Of a stretch of DNA of 64,000 nt, positions 44,897 through 54,211 are shown one piece after another. The stretch comes from Bacillus sp. V3B (GTDB lineage: Bacteria > Bacillota > Bacilli > Bacillales > Cytobacillaceae). How positions within the stretch are numbered: the first letter of the stretch is position 1; the number at the start of each line of letters is the position of its first letter. The stretch covers positions 62,001 through 126,000 of the forward strand of contig NZ_JAETXM010000004.1 of NCBI RefSeq assembly GCF_024494465.1, in the 5' to 3' direction. The notes below the pieces were generated by a model. That model did no database searches. It was not told the origin of the DNA and saw nothing but the letters and a program-made list of their open reading frames with translations. Position numbers and translations under genes: made by a program.

Positions 44897-46345
44897 TTAT
44901 TTAAGGGCCTTGCTGACTTTTAGTTTCTTTCCTTTGATGGTTGTATTCTCCATGGCTTGTAAGACGAGCGAGCCCTTTCCGTTAAGAATATCCACATATG
45001 ACAAATTATCTTTGATGGTGATAATTCCAATATCATCTGCTGTAACTCCAGGGATTTTTGCAATCGTTCCAACAAAATCTACCGCTCGCATCTTTTTATT
45101 TTTTCCACCGGTGAAATGGAGTTTCATAATATCTTGGTTGATTCGGGCCGTTTTATTATTTTTAACAGTTCGGCGGCCACCCACTTTTTCTTCGAAAGCG
45201 GCTTTTCCTGCAGCGACTTCCTCTTGTAGAGGAGCTTCCATTTTAGAGATCTCAAAGCCAATGTACCTTTCAATGGCTCTTACGAATTTTCCTTCATAAG
45301 ATGTAGCAAACGTAATCGCTTTTCCTTGATTGCCGGCACGACCGGTTCTTCCTGTTCGGTGGACATAGCTCTCTTTTTCCATTGGAACGTCATAATTGAT
45401 AACAAGTGTCACATTATCAATATCAATTCCTCTCGCCGCTACATCAGTCGCCACAAGATAACGGAAATTCCCCATTTTGAAACCATCCATAACGGTAAAT
45501 CGATCTTCTTGTTCTAATCCTCCATGGAGTCTTTCACAAGAATAATGGGATGCTTCCAATTTGGCAAACACGGTATTTACGTGTTCTTTTGTTCTGCAAA
45601 AAATAAGACAACTATCTGGGTTTTCAACGACCGTCACATCTTTAAGGAGTGAAATTTTTTCTTCTTCTTCTTTCACTTCGATTAAACGATGTTCAATGGT
45701 ATCCGACGTGACTCCAGTAGTCGTAATCTCAATATGAGTCGGGTTTTTCATGTATTTATGGCAAAGATTTTCAACATCTTTCGGCAATGTAGCCGAAAAT
45801 ACCATCGTGACTCTGTCTACATGGAGTTCATTGATAATGGCTTCTACTTCATCGATAAAACCCATATTCAACATTTCATCTGCTTCATCGATTATAAGAT
45901 ACTTTATTTGATCTAAAATTAAGGTACCTTTTTCGATATGGTCCATGACACGTCCAGGTGTACCGACAACTACATGCGTTTTTTGTTTTAATTCTTCTTT
46001 TTGTCTCGCAAAAGGTTCTTTTCCATAAACGGCCATCGCTTTAATCCGTTTAAACCTTCCAATATTCGTTATATCTTCTCGAACTTGAGCAGCAAGCTCT
46101 CTAGTTGGTGTCAGAATTAATGCTTGTGGCTTTTTTTCCTCCCATTCAAGCATCTCGCAAATAGGGATACCAAAGGAAGCCGTCTTGCCACTGCCGGTTT
46201 GAGATTTTACGACAAGATCTTGCTTGTCCATTGCTAACGGAAGTACGTTACGCTGAACTTCTGTAGGAGTTTCGTATTTTAATACTGTAAGGGCTCTTTT
46301 TATTTCATCGCTTAAATGATAATCCTCAAAACTTTTTTCATTCAT
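44897..46345 (-). CDS. dbpA: DEAD-box RNA helicase DbpA/YxiN
   Basis: A 482-residue ATP-dependent RNA helicase. Motifs present: [11 protein letters not shown] (I), PTRELAAQ (Ia), IDEADEM (II), SATLP (III), [10 protein letters not shown] (V) and [10 protein letters not shown] (VI). The C-terminal RRM-like DbpA domain (ending [19 protein letters not shown] and [12 protein letters not shown]) binds hairpin 92 of 23S rRNA in known DbpA/YxiN, so a role in large-subunit assembly is likely. RBS AATGAGGT. The C-terminal domain is complete. Flanked by two copies of the 194-bp repeat on either side (copies 1 and 2). Confidence 0.95.
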   Translation of the reverse strand: MNEKSFEDYHLSDEIKRALTVLKYETPTEVQRNVLPLAMDKQDLVVKSQTGSGKTASFGIPICEMLEWEEKKPQALILTPTRELAAQVREDITNIGRFKRIKAMAVYGKEPFARQKEELKQKTHVVVGTPGRVMDHIEKGTLILDQIKYLIIDEADEMLNMGFIDEVEAIINELHVDRVTMVFSATLPKDVENLCHKYMKNPTHIEITTTGVTSDTIEHRLIEVKEEEEKISLLKDVTVVENPDSCLIFCRTKEHVNTVFAKLEASHYSCERLHGGLEQEDRFTVMDGFKMGNFRYLVATDVAARGIDIDNVTLVINYDVPMEKESYVHRTGRTGRAGNQGKAITFATSYEGKFVRAIERYIGFEISKMEAPLQEEVAAGKAAFEEKVGGRRTVKNNKTARINQDIMKLHFTGGKNKKMRAVDFVGTIAKIPGVTADDIGIITIKDNLSYVDILNGKGSLVLQAMENTTIKGKKLKVSKALK

Positions 46346-46464
46346 GTACTAACCTCATTTTCTGTATGATTCAACTTATGTATAGGATTCTCTCGAAGGA
46401 ATATCATATGCATAATCTGACCATGGTTCATTATACTTGAAATGCCAGAAGAATCGGCTTTTAT

Positions 46465-46658
46465 TTTAACTTCATTCAGCAGAAGTCCTCCACTTCTGTA
46501 AGTGGGGGATGAATGCAAAAAGCTCTCTGATTCAGTGGGGGTTCAAACCCCGGCTGAATGAAGTTAAGCCTCCGGCGGATGCCTCGGATTTTTTAAAGGT
46601 CATTTATCGAGCGAGCTCGATAAAAATCCGGGCGCAAATTCGGCGGGGCGAATTTGAT
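46465..46658 (+). repeat. 194-bp structured repeat, copy 2
   Basis: Starts TTTAACTTCATTCAG and ends GGGGCGAATTTGAT. It is identical in length to copies 1 and 3 and differs from them at only a few positions. Left flank TTTATTTTAAC is shared with copy 3 and partly with copy 1; the right flank differs at once after TTTGAT. It lies upstream of the des regulatory region. No coding function; the small frames inside it are incidental. Confidence 0.85.
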
Positions 46659-46785
46659 ATTAATATACATAAATAAAGGGTATTGAACAACTGTTGTTTA
46701 TTTCATATCTAAGTCTGAATAGCGGATTCATATTACTTGAATTTTAGGGGGATTTTACACATTTTGTATGTGAGGATGACTTGTA

Positions 46786-46801
46786 TATGACATTTGTCAT
46801 A
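46786..46801 (+). promoter_or_regulatory. Candidate DesR operator upstream of des
   Basis: TATGACATTTGTCATA is a perfect inverted repeat around a TT centre. A good -10 TATAAT lies at 46847-46852 without a proper -35, typical of an activator-dependent promoter; the palindrome is centred about 65 bases before the likely transcription start. A second TGACA-like half site follows at 46811. This agrees with DesR activation of des in Bacillus. Confidence 0.65.
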
Positions 46802-46892
46802 CCTTGTACATGACACCTGCTACTAACAAGTTCGATTCCCTTGCTTTATAATTTGAATTAACAACACAAACGAGGAAGGGAATTCAAATAAA

Positions 46893-47924
46893 ATGACCTT
46901 ACAAAATACGAAAAATTTGAAAAAGCAAGTGGCCCTATTTGAAAAATCAACAACAAAAGAAAGTATATGGCAGATCATCAACACAGTCGTGCCATTTATG
47001 GCATTATGGTACCTTGCCTATATAAGCCTGTCTGTTTCTTATTGGTTAGCATTAGTTCCTATTGTCATAGCTGCAGGATTTTTAACAAGAATTTTCATTA
47101 TCTTTCATGATTGCACCCATCATTCCTTTTTTAAAAACCGCCGTGCCAATCGAATCGTTGGGACCGCCATGGGTGTTTTAACTGTATTTCCTTTTGATCA
47201 ATGGGGACATGAGCATTCCATTCATCACGCGACAAGTGGAAACTTAGATAAACGCGGCACAGGAGATATTTGGACGCTTACAGTAGATGAATATTTAGCA
47301 GCCCCACGTAGCCTTCGTTTTGCCTATCGTTTTTACCGCAATCCACTGGTTATGTTCGTATTAGGACCGATTTATGTTTTCCTTTTGAAAAATAGATTCA
47401 ACCGTAAAGGTGCCAAAAAGAAGGAACGTATGAACACGTATTTGACGAATGTTCTGATTGCTTGTTTGATTGGATTGCTCTCTTGGGCAATCGGATGGCA
47501 GTCATTTCTTCTCGTACATGGATCAATTTTCTTACTAGCAGGTTCAGTAGGTATTTGGTTGTTTTATGTACAGCATACTTTTGAAGATTCTTATTTTGAA
47601 GAAGATAAAGATTGGGAATATGTGAAAGCAGCTGTGGAAGGAAGTTCCTTCTATAAGCTTCCAAAAATTATGCAATTCTTAACTGGAAATATTGGGTTTC
47701 ACCATGTTCACCATTTAAGCCCAAGGGTTCCGAACTATAAACTAGAAGAGGCACACAAAAATACGCCCCCATTACAAAACGTACCAACGATTTCTCTTGC
47801 TACAAGTTTGAAGTCGCTCCGTTTTCGTCTATGGGATGAGAAGAGTAAGAGTTTCGTGAGTTTTAAAGATGTCAAAGCTTTAGCTGAAAATAGAATTTCT
47901 GTTCAAGTAAAACCTGAATTGTAA
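46893..47924 (+). CDS. des: Acyl-lipid desaturase Des
   Basis: A 343-residue membrane desaturase that puts a cis double bond into phospholipid acyl chains, restoring membrane fluidity in the cold (delta-5 in Bacillus subtilis). The three His boxes are present: HDCTHH near residue 73, HSIHH near 109 and HHVHH near 274. Hydrophobic segments lie between them. It resembles Bacillus Des along its length, as in HATSGNLDKRGTGDIW and VQHTFEDSYFEEDKDW. RBS GAGGAAGGG. In Bacillus it is followed by desK and desR; here desR follows directly, without the kinase. Confidence 0.95.
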   Translation: MTLQNTKNLKKQVALFEKSTTKESIWQIINTVVPFMALWYLAYISLSVSYWLALVPIVIAAGFLTRIFIIFHDCTHHSFFKNRRANRIVGTAMGVLTVFPFDQWGHEHSIHHATSGNLDKRGTGDIWTLTVDEYLAAPRSLRFAYRFYRNPLVMFVLGPIYVFLLKNRFNRKGAKKKERMNTYLTNVLIACLIGLLSWAIGWQSFLLVHGSIFLLAGSVGIWLFYVQHTFEDSYFEEDKDWEYVKAAVEGSSFYKLPKIMQFLTGNIGFHHVHHLSPRVPNYKLEEAHKNTPPLQNVPTISLATSLKSLRFRLWDEKSKSFVSFKDVKALAENRISVQVKPEL

Positions 47925-48004
47925 CTTTACCGTCTATGGCTGACTCCCCTTTATTTACGGGGAGTCTCTGTTTATAATAGCTTTCATATAAGGAGAGAAC
48001 TTAA

Positions 48005-48544
48005 ATGATTCGAATTGTCATTGCGGAGGATCAGGAAATGCTGTTAGGGGTAATAGGCTCCCTGCTCAATTTGGAAGATGATATGGAAGTGGTCGGTCAG
48101 GCAAGGAATGGAGAAGAGGCACTTACTCTTGTGCATCAATTACAGCCTGATGTTTGTATCATGGATATAGAGATGCCCGAAATGAACGGACTTGAGGCAG
48201 CAGATGCTTTAATGCCAGCAGGATACAAGGTAATCATTTTAACAACTTTTGCAAGGACTGGTTATTTTGAACGTGCAAGAAAAGCAGGTGTAAGAGGTTA
48301 TCTATTGAAAGACAGCCCTAGTGAGGAGTTAGCTTGTTCCATTCGCAGTATTATCGATGGGAAGCAAATGTATTCCCCTGAACTAATGGACAATGATTCC
48401 AGCGATAACGAACAGGAAATAGTAGAGTGGTTGACTGATGGTCAAATGACAAATGAAATCTCTAATCAGCCTAGTAACACAATGGGAACTGTCAGAAATT
48501 ATTTTTCAACCATCATGGATAAAATGAAGTTACCTGCTGGGTAG
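48005..48544 (+). CDS. DesR-like response regulator with degenerate DNA-binding domain
   Basis: The receiver domain (residues 1-120) strongly resembles DesR: acidic pocket AEDQEMLLG, phosphoacceptor in DVCIMDIEMPEMNG (Asp54), TTFARTGYF and LLKDSPSEEL. The output part is eroded: the expected LTDREKEVLELVADGKNTKEI-type start is EQEIVEWLTDGQMTNEI, the recognition helix region reads GTVRNYFSTIMDKMK, and the last roughly 20 residues are missing. At 179 residues it is shorter than DesR (about 199). RBS AGGAGAG is good. desK is absent. It may be inactive for DNA binding or a decaying gene. Confidence 0.8.
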   Translation: MIRIVIAEDQEMLLGVIGSLLNLEDDMEVVGQARNGEEALTLVHQLQPDVCIMDIEMPEMNGLEAADALMPAGYKVIILTTFARTGYFERARKAGVRGYLLKDSPSEELACSIRSIIDGKQMYSPELMDNDSSDNEQEIVEWLTDGQMTNEISNQPSNTMGTVRNYFSTIMDKMKLPAG

Positions 48545-48677
48545 AGATTAGTTTAAGTTCACCAAAAACTAAACCATGTCTCAAGAACCTACTTGAAGAG
48601 ACATCTATGTTATAATGAAATAAAAATTCTTTTTGAACTCTTTTTCTATAGCGAGAAGGAGTTTTTATTTTGTTTAT

Positions 48678-48871
48678 TTTAACTTCATTCAGCAGAAGTC
48701 CTCCACTTCTGTAAGTGGGGGATGAATGCAAAAAGCTCTCTGATTCAGTGGGGGTTCAAACCCCGGCTGAATGAAGTTAAGCCTCCGGCGGATGCCTCGG
48801 ATTTTTTAAAGGTCATTGATCGAGCGAGCTCGATAAAAATCCGGGCGCAAATTCGGAGGGGCGAATTTGAT
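48678..48871 (+). repeat. 194-bp structured repeat, copy 3
   Basis: Same length and orientation as copy 2 and nearly identical (differences include the ATTGATCG/ATTTATCG junction and GGAGGGG for GGCGGGG). It starts about 130 bases after the desR-like stop, so copies 2 and 3 bracket des-desR as direct repeats. The right flank after TTTGAT is unique. Confidence 0.85.
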
Positions 48872-48942
48872 CCCCAAATAATGCAAGGCTCGCGTTTTGA
48901 AGTATTTGGATATATTTTTCAACAGCTGTTTTTACAATGTGG

Positions 48943-49012
48943 CTGTGTTAAACAATCGTGTGGATGCTCCAATGGTCTTTGGTATACGTCTTCATTAAGT
49001 GATTTGTATTGA
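48943..49012 (+). repeat. Solo end related to the 131-bp MITE
   Basis: GGCTGTGTTAAACAAT, then TTTGGTATACG and TTCATTA match the left end of the element at 21572 with scattered changes. No right end or target duplication is seen nearby, so it is a decayed or truncated relative. The rest of the stretch to 49199 has nothing recognisable. Confidence 0.5.
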
Positions 49013-49199
49013 ACTGTAGCTTAAAAAAGTGCAGCCTATTCACTTTTCGAGAATATGAAAATGGGTAGGAAATCAGGATTTGATTCAATGAAGATTCGTG
49101 TATACAGTGATAGAATTACAGAAGTATCACAGAAAAACGTATGAAACTTAATGAAAAAGATTGGAATCATAAACAGTAATGTAAGAAAGGTATGTTAAA

Positions 49200-49772
49200 A
49201 TGGCTCAATTATTCTTTAAATACGGTGCTATGAATAGTGGAAAATCAATTGAAATACTTAAAGTTGCTCATAATTATGAAGAACAACATAAACATGTTTT
49301 AATTTTCACATCAGCTCTTGATGATCGATATCAGACAGGTTATGTTTCATCTAGAATGGGATTAAAGCGAGAAGCGATTGCGATTGATTCTACTACTGAT
49401 ATTTTCAAAATTGTAAGTGAATCTACCGTACCTTTAAATTGTATACTGGTAGATGAGGTTCAATTCGTTTCTAAATCACATGTTCTCCAAATGGCAAGAA
49501 TAGTGGATGATTTAAATATTCCAGTAATGGGATTTGGATTAAAAAATGACTTTCAAAACAACTTATTTGATGGAAGTAAATATATGTTGCTTTATGCTGA
49601 TAAGATAGAAGAAATGAAAACAATTTGTTGGTTCTGTGAAAAAAAAGCGATTATGGCTTTGAGAGTGAATGAAGACAAAAAGCCGGTTAGGGAAGGGAAG
49701 CAAATCCAAATAGGAGGAAATGACAGTTACTATCCCGTATGTCGTAAACATCACAAAAATCCTCCACTATAA
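49200..49772 (+). CDS. tdk: Thymidine kinase
   Basis: Type II thymidine kinase, which phosphorylates thymidine for dTTP salvage. The P-loop GAMNSGKS is at residues 9-16, the catalytic Glu lies in [10 protein letters not shown], and the lasso/zinc elements are CWFCEKK and VCRKHH. The product is 190 residues, normal for the family. RBS AGAAAGG about 8 bases before the ATG. In Bacillus tdk is usually next to rpmE/prfA; here it is isolated, so it may be relocated or an extra copy. Intact. Confidence 0.93.
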   Translation: MAQLFFKYGAMNSGKSIEILKVAHNYEEQHKHVLIFTSALDDRYQTGYVSSRMGLKREAIAIDSTTDIFKIVSESTVPLNCILVDEVQFVSKSHVLQMARIVDDLNIPVMGFGLKNDFQNNLFDGSKYMLLYADKIEEMKTICWFCEKKAIMALRVNEDKKPVREGKQIQIGGNDSYYPVCRKHHKNPPL

Positions 49773-49856
49773 TTTCAATAAAAGGAGAGAGGACATCAGT
49801 TAATTAATGGTCGAGTTTAGATAAGGCCAGAAATAAGCTGTTGACTCTCCCTACTG

Positions 49857-51287
49857 TTAAACAACAAAGAAAGCACTTACAAGATATAACACAATCGAAA
49901 TGGCTCCACCGATGGCAGAGATTTTTAATTTATAGCGAGCATAATCGACAAGGTCCAAGTCTAGAATGGCTGCAGTTGTAATCGTTGTATCACCTAATGG
50001 TGAGGTTAATGCACCAAATGCTCCACTTGCAAATACTGCTCCTACCGTTAGCGGGATGGATGCTCCCGTGGAAACAGCTAATGCAATTCCGAGTGGCATA
50101 AACAATCCCCATGTTCCCCACGATGATCCAATAAAATAACCAACAATGGAACCGATAAGAAATATTGTGGCTGGCGTCATAAAAGCTGGTAAAAAGGCTC
50201 CTAATGTGGAACTAATAAATGTTGAAAAACCAAGGTCCTCGGCTGATAATGTTAGTGACCAGATAAGGATTAGGAGACTGATGGCTTGCATCATTTGATT
50301 TCCACCATCATAAAAATGGTACAAGATTTCATTTAAGGGTTGTCGGCGCACGATGTAAAAAATAAACGTGAAGATGAGTGTGATGAAAACGGCCAAGAGC
50401 ATAACGAATGTAGCATCTGCCATCGAAAAGGCTTCAAATATCGTTTGTGCTCCTAAGGCTGTACCGTCTTGCCATAAAAGAAATAATGATAATCCTAGAA
50501 GCAAAAAGACAGGAATAATCAAATTCCATGGTTGTGCTTTTACCATGGATAATTCTCTTTTGATTCCAATTCGATGAAATTCATGTTCTTCCTCTTCAAG
50601 TGACTTCTGATCAGCTTTTTTGTTAAGAGTATTTGTTTTTTTAGAAGAAGGCCAAAATGTCTGTAGAATTCCGATAATTAGCATCACAATCGCATAAAAG
50701 TTGAACACAATGCTTAATAAGAATACTTGATAGGGGGACATCCCTAAGTTAAGTCCTGCAATCCCACCTTCGACTAGTGATACCATGAAACCTACAAATG
50801 CTGTAGCTACAGGTAAAAGGACAATGACTGACTCTGTCGAAATGTCCATCATCAAACCGACCTTTTGCGTTGGTAAGTTCATTTTTTTAATCAGTGATTT
50901 AACGATGGGACCGATCATCATGATCCGAAACATCGGCATCATAAACGTAAAAGGTAAAGTAAGCCAGATTACCCCAAGTAACCCACGCTCTGTCCTAATT
51001 TTCGTGCCAATCCACTCTGAAAATCCTTTAATCCCACCCGCTATATTCATCATCCCGACTAAACCACCAAATACATAGAGAAAACTGACGATTTTGATAT
51101 TCGTTTCGTCGGACAATGTTGTGACAATATAAGAAATCGATTGCTGTGTCCCATCTAGTAAATCCGATGTAACAATAATAGAACCAACAAGAAGTCCAAC
51201 TATAAGCCCAGGTAAGATATCTTTTAACCATATGGACATTAGGATCACGATAAGAAATGGTAACAGTGAAAGCCATGTATGTTCCAA
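49857..51287 (-). CDS. Na+/H+ antiporter, NhaC family
   Basis: A 476-residue membrane protein with about 11-12 segments. The N-terminal PGLIVGLLVGSIIV, the central PMFRIMMIGPIVKSLIKKM, STESVIVLLPVATAFVGFM and the late SSWGTWGLFMPLGIALAVS and ASGAFGALTSPLGDTTI are typical of the NhaC/YuiF group that exchanges Na+ for protons, useful in saline or alkaline habitats. A charged loop near residue 220 is cytoplasmic. The start is TTG at 51287 with GGGGGAAGGG upstream. Monocistronic and divergent from the Wadjet operon. Confidence 0.88.
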   Translation of the reverse strand: MEHTWLSLLPFLIVILMSIWLKDILPGLIVGLLVGSIIVTSDLLDGTQQSISYIVTTLSDETNIKIVSFLYVFGGLVGMMNIAGGIKGFSEWIGTKIRTERGLLGVIWLTLPFTFMMPMFRIMMIGPIVKSLIKKMNLPTQKVGLMMDISTESVIVLLPVATAFVGFMVSLVEGGIAGLNLGMSPYQVFLLSIVFNFYAIVMLIIGILQTFWPSSKKTNTLNKKADQKSLEEEEHEFHRIGIKRELSMVKAQPWNLIIPVFLLLGLSLFLLWQDGTALGAQTIFEAFSMADATFVMLLAVFITLIFTFIFYIVRRQPLNEILYHFYDGGNQMMQAISLLILIWSLTLSAEDLGFSTFISSTLGAFLPAFMTPATIFLIGSIVGYFIGSSWGTWGLFMPLGIALAVSTGASIPLTVGAVFASGAFGALTSPLGDTTITTAAILDLDLVDYARYKLKISAIGGAISIVLYLVSAFFVV

Positions 51288-51548
51288 AATCCCTTCCCCC
51301 CTATAACTGATTTAATTTTATTGCTTTTGAGATCTAAAAAGCTATTTTTATAAAATGACTTACTTAGAGTATTGCCAAAACCATGTGGGCATTATTACAT
51401 TTGATCTAAGGACAGGGGATCGGTTTCGTTCTCCAAATAAATAACTAATCTCCAAATGTCCCAATACGATTAAGAACTATTTCCATTTCCCCTTATTTTA
51501 TATTTCTTATACAATAATAGTAATAGACTACAATTGAGGATGATGACA

Positions 51549-53051
51549 GTGGACATTACTATGAAGAAAGTAGTAGAGGCAAGTTATTTAACGACAGACT
51601 CTGCAGCACATTATCGAACGATATTACGATATTTTTATCATCAGCACGAGCGAATGAGAGATTTCATTACACCTGAAGAAATTTTAGAATATATGCGTTC
51701 CCTTCCAGCCTTTTCGGATTATCAAGAAGATCAGTTGCATCAACAACTTGCTCAACTTGTGAAATGGAATAACTTGATTGCAAGGCAAGATATGACAAAT
51801 GCCAAAACAGTGGAAGAATATAAGAAGAAGCGTTTTCGCTATCAATCTACTCCTTATACGATCGAGATTGAAAGAATGCTTTTGGTGTTAGAAAAAAAAG
51901 TAGGAGACACATTCCAAGGTTCATTAGAAAGATCTCAGTTCGAACGATTATTACATGCTTTGACCACTTTACAACAAGAAATGGAGGCAAACTTACCGAG
52001 GAGTGCAGAAGAATACATGCGAATGTGGGAAGATGTCTTTCGTTATTTTCAAACGATCCGAACAAATACGGCTGATTATATCGCTTACATAAATAGTGAG
52101 CAAACAGACAAAAGAATGCAAACGGAAGCATTTCTTGTGTACAAAAATCAATTTACAACATATTTAAGAGACTTTATTGTCTCGCTTCAAAAAACATCCC
52201 TGCAGATTGGGGAACGATTGCATGAGTTAACACCTTATAAATTAGAAAACTTTTTTGAAAAGTTAATCGAACACCGCAAGTCGATTCCTAGATTAGAAGA
52301 TGTCACAACATCGGTTGATGAATGGAAAACGGAGTATAAAGAATATTGGGATTCCTTGAGACAATGGTTTTTAGGTTCTAGTACACAAAAAAGTGAATTA
52401 GAAGTACTCCAATGGCAGACGAACGAAATGATACGGAGAATGTCCAGATATGTGCAACGGATTGGGGAGAGACAACAACATTTTCGAAGCAGGAAAAATG
52501 ATTATCTGCATTTAGCTAATTGGTTCGTCCATTGTTCATCATTAGATGAGGCTCATCAACTGTCTTCGGTCGTCTTTGGGGCAATGACCATTCAGCATCT
52601 CCAAATGGAGGAAGGAACAACGGATAATTTACATTCTGACACATGGGAGGAAGACCCAGTCAAACTAACATTAAAGCCTAGGACCAATCGCTATCGTACC
52701 AAAACAAAACCAGGTTCTATGACGTCGAATGAAGAAAAGAAAAAGGAGCAAAGAGAGCAATATTTAGAAGAACGCAGACAAGAACGGGCCCTTATTGATC
52801 ACTATATAACAGAAGGTGTGATCGTGCTGTCCTCGTTAACAAAAGTAGAACCTTTTATCCGTAAGGTACTGCTTGGTTGGATTGGAAAATCAATGGTGAG
52901 TATAGACCGAAAAGTAAAAACAGATTATGGATTAATTGTTAAGGTAACCATTGATAAGGAGAAAACGATTTTGCTAGAGTCGGATGACGGAACATTAAAG
53001 ATGCCGGATGTGCGGTTTGAATTTGAAGAGCAAGGAAGGAGAAAAGAATGA
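51549..53051 (+). CDS. jetA: Wadjet anti-plasmid protein JetA (TIGR02677 family)
   Basis: First gene of a complete type I Wadjet operon. JetA is the kleisin-like subunit (MukF-like) of the Jet condensin complex. The product of about 500 residues starts with TTDSAAHYRTILRYFYHQHERMRD and PEEILEYM, typical of TIGR02677. It has a long helical middle, with KMRD/RMSRYVQRIGERQQHF, and ends VRFEFEEQGRRK. I place the start at GTG 51549, 8 bases after GAGGA; TTG 51534 and ATG 51540/51543 lie on or before that site. The stop overlaps the jetB start by 4 bases. Confidence 0.9.
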   Translation: MDITMKKVVEASYLTTDSAAHYRTILRYFYHQHERMRDFITPEEILEYMRSLPAFSDYQEDQLHQQLAQLVKWNNLIARQDMTNAKTVEEYKKKRFRYQSTPYTIEIERMLLVLEKKVGDTFQGSLERSQFERLLHALTTLQQEMEANLPRSAEEYMRMWEDVFRYFQTIRTNTADYIAYINSEQTDKRMQTEAFLVYKNQFTTYLRDFIVSLQKTSLQIGERLHELTPYKLENFFEKLIEHRKSIPRLEDVTTSVDEWKTEYKEYWDSLRQWFLGSSTQKSELEVLQWQTNEMIRRMSRYVQRIGERQQHFRSRKNDYLHLANWFVHCSSLDEAHQLSSVVFGAMTIQHLQMEEGTTDNLHSDTWEEDPVKLTLKPRTNRYRTKTKPGSMTSNEEKKKEQREQYLEERRQERALIDHYITEGVIVLSSLTKVEPFIRKVLLGWIGKSMVSIDRKVKTDYGLIVKVTIDKEKTILLESDDGTLKMPDVRFEFEEQGRRKE

Positions 53052-54211
53052 AGTCGGAGCAAATACTTGAGTTTGATGAAAGGGCGATCCAAGGAATGGA
53101 TCTTTTATTTCATCATTATTGGATTTTGAGGGCAGAGCATCCAAAATGGTATCAGCTTATTCGAGAGCGTGAGAAGGTGATTCGTCGCTATATCAACGAA
53201 AAATTCGGATTGCGGCTCACTGTGCATCAACATTTTATTAAGTTAGAAAAAATACCTGTTGAGCCAGAGCGGTGGATGGGGATTCAACACTTCAAGGAGC
53301 CAATGGATTATGCGATTTTTTGCTGTGCTTTATCCTTTTTAGAGGGAAAATCTGTAGATGAGCAGTTTCTATTATCTGAACTGAGTCAAGAGATTCAAGC
53401 AGATTATCCAGGTGACTTTGAACTTGATTGGACCCTTTATATTCATCGAAAATCTCTTATTCGAGCGGTGAATATCCTAATGGATTTTCAATTAATTCGT
53501 ACGATTGATGGAGACATCGGGCGATTTGATCATCATGAAGAACAAGAAGTACTGTATGAAGCGACCATTTACAGTCGTTATTTTATGCAAAATTATTTAG
53601 AGGGTTTTGTGAACTATAAGCATTGGAGTGAGCTGTTAGAAGAAGATTGGAAACAGAATCAAGAGGATGAACGCCGAAAAAGAGTCTATCGTAAGTTGTT
53701 CTTCTCCCCTGGGCTGCATCGACTTGATCAACAAGATCCAGACTTTTTATATATTCGAAACTTCCGAAATCGATTGTCAGAGGATATCGAAAATCATAGT
53801 GATTACCAATTGCATGTCTATAAAAACACGGCATTTTTATCGATTGCAACGCCGAAGCAATACCAGCAAATATATCCTACTTCTAAAGCATCTACCGATA
53901 TCATGCTTCAGCTTTCAAATTATTTACATGAACATCTCGATCGTTTTACACCAAAAGAGAATGGTGAGATTGTCATGACAGAAGGTGAACTAAATGAAGT
54001 GGTGGAAACCCTTCGCAATCGATTTGGAAAGGGTTGGTCCAAGTATTTTCGTGAAAAATCCACAAATGCGATTCGGATTGAACTCATAGAAGCGATGAAA
54101 GACTGGATGATGGTGGAAGTAGAAGAGGAAAGTTCATTGATCAAAATGAAGCCTCTATTAGGTGTATTAGCAGGTATATTTCCAACAGATTTTGAAGGAG
54201 GAGAAGACTAA
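53048..54211 (+). CDS. jetB: Wadjet protein JetB (TIGR02678 family)
   Basis: JetB is the MukE-like (KITE) accessory subunit of the Wadjet complex. The 387-residue product has the TIGR02678 look: an N-terminal ERAIQGMDLLFHHYWILRAEHP, REREKVIRRYINEKFGLRL, then winged-helix-like parts. It lacks membrane segments and enzyme motifs. The ATGA overlap with jetA, and sharing of its last base with the jetC start (TAATG), indicate translational coupling so that subunits are made in balance. Confidence 0.92.
   Translation: MKSEQILEFDERAIQGMDLLFHHYWILRAEHPKWYQLIREREKVIRRYINEKFGLRLTVHQHFIKLEKIPVEPERWMGIQHFKEPMDYAIFCCALSFLEGKSVDEQFLLSELSQEIQADYPGDFELDWTLYIHRKSLIRAVNILMDFQLIRTIDGDIGRFDHHEEQEVLYEATIYSRYFMQNYLEGFVNYKHWSELLEEDWKQNQEDERRKRVYRKLFFSPGLHRLDQQDPDFLYIRNFRNRLSEDIENHSDYQLHVYKNTAFLSIATPKQYQQIYPTSKASTDIMLQLSNYLHEHLDRFTPKENGEIVMTEGELNEVVETLRNRFGKGWSKYFREKSTNAIRIELIEAMKDWMMVEVEEESSLIKMKPLLGVLAGIFPTDFEGGED

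Noticed and set aside
46500-46560. tRNA T-arm-like GGGGTTCAAACCCC as a tRNA gene
   Set aside because: The other tRNA arms, anticodon and CCA-end context are missing; it is one stem of the repeat.
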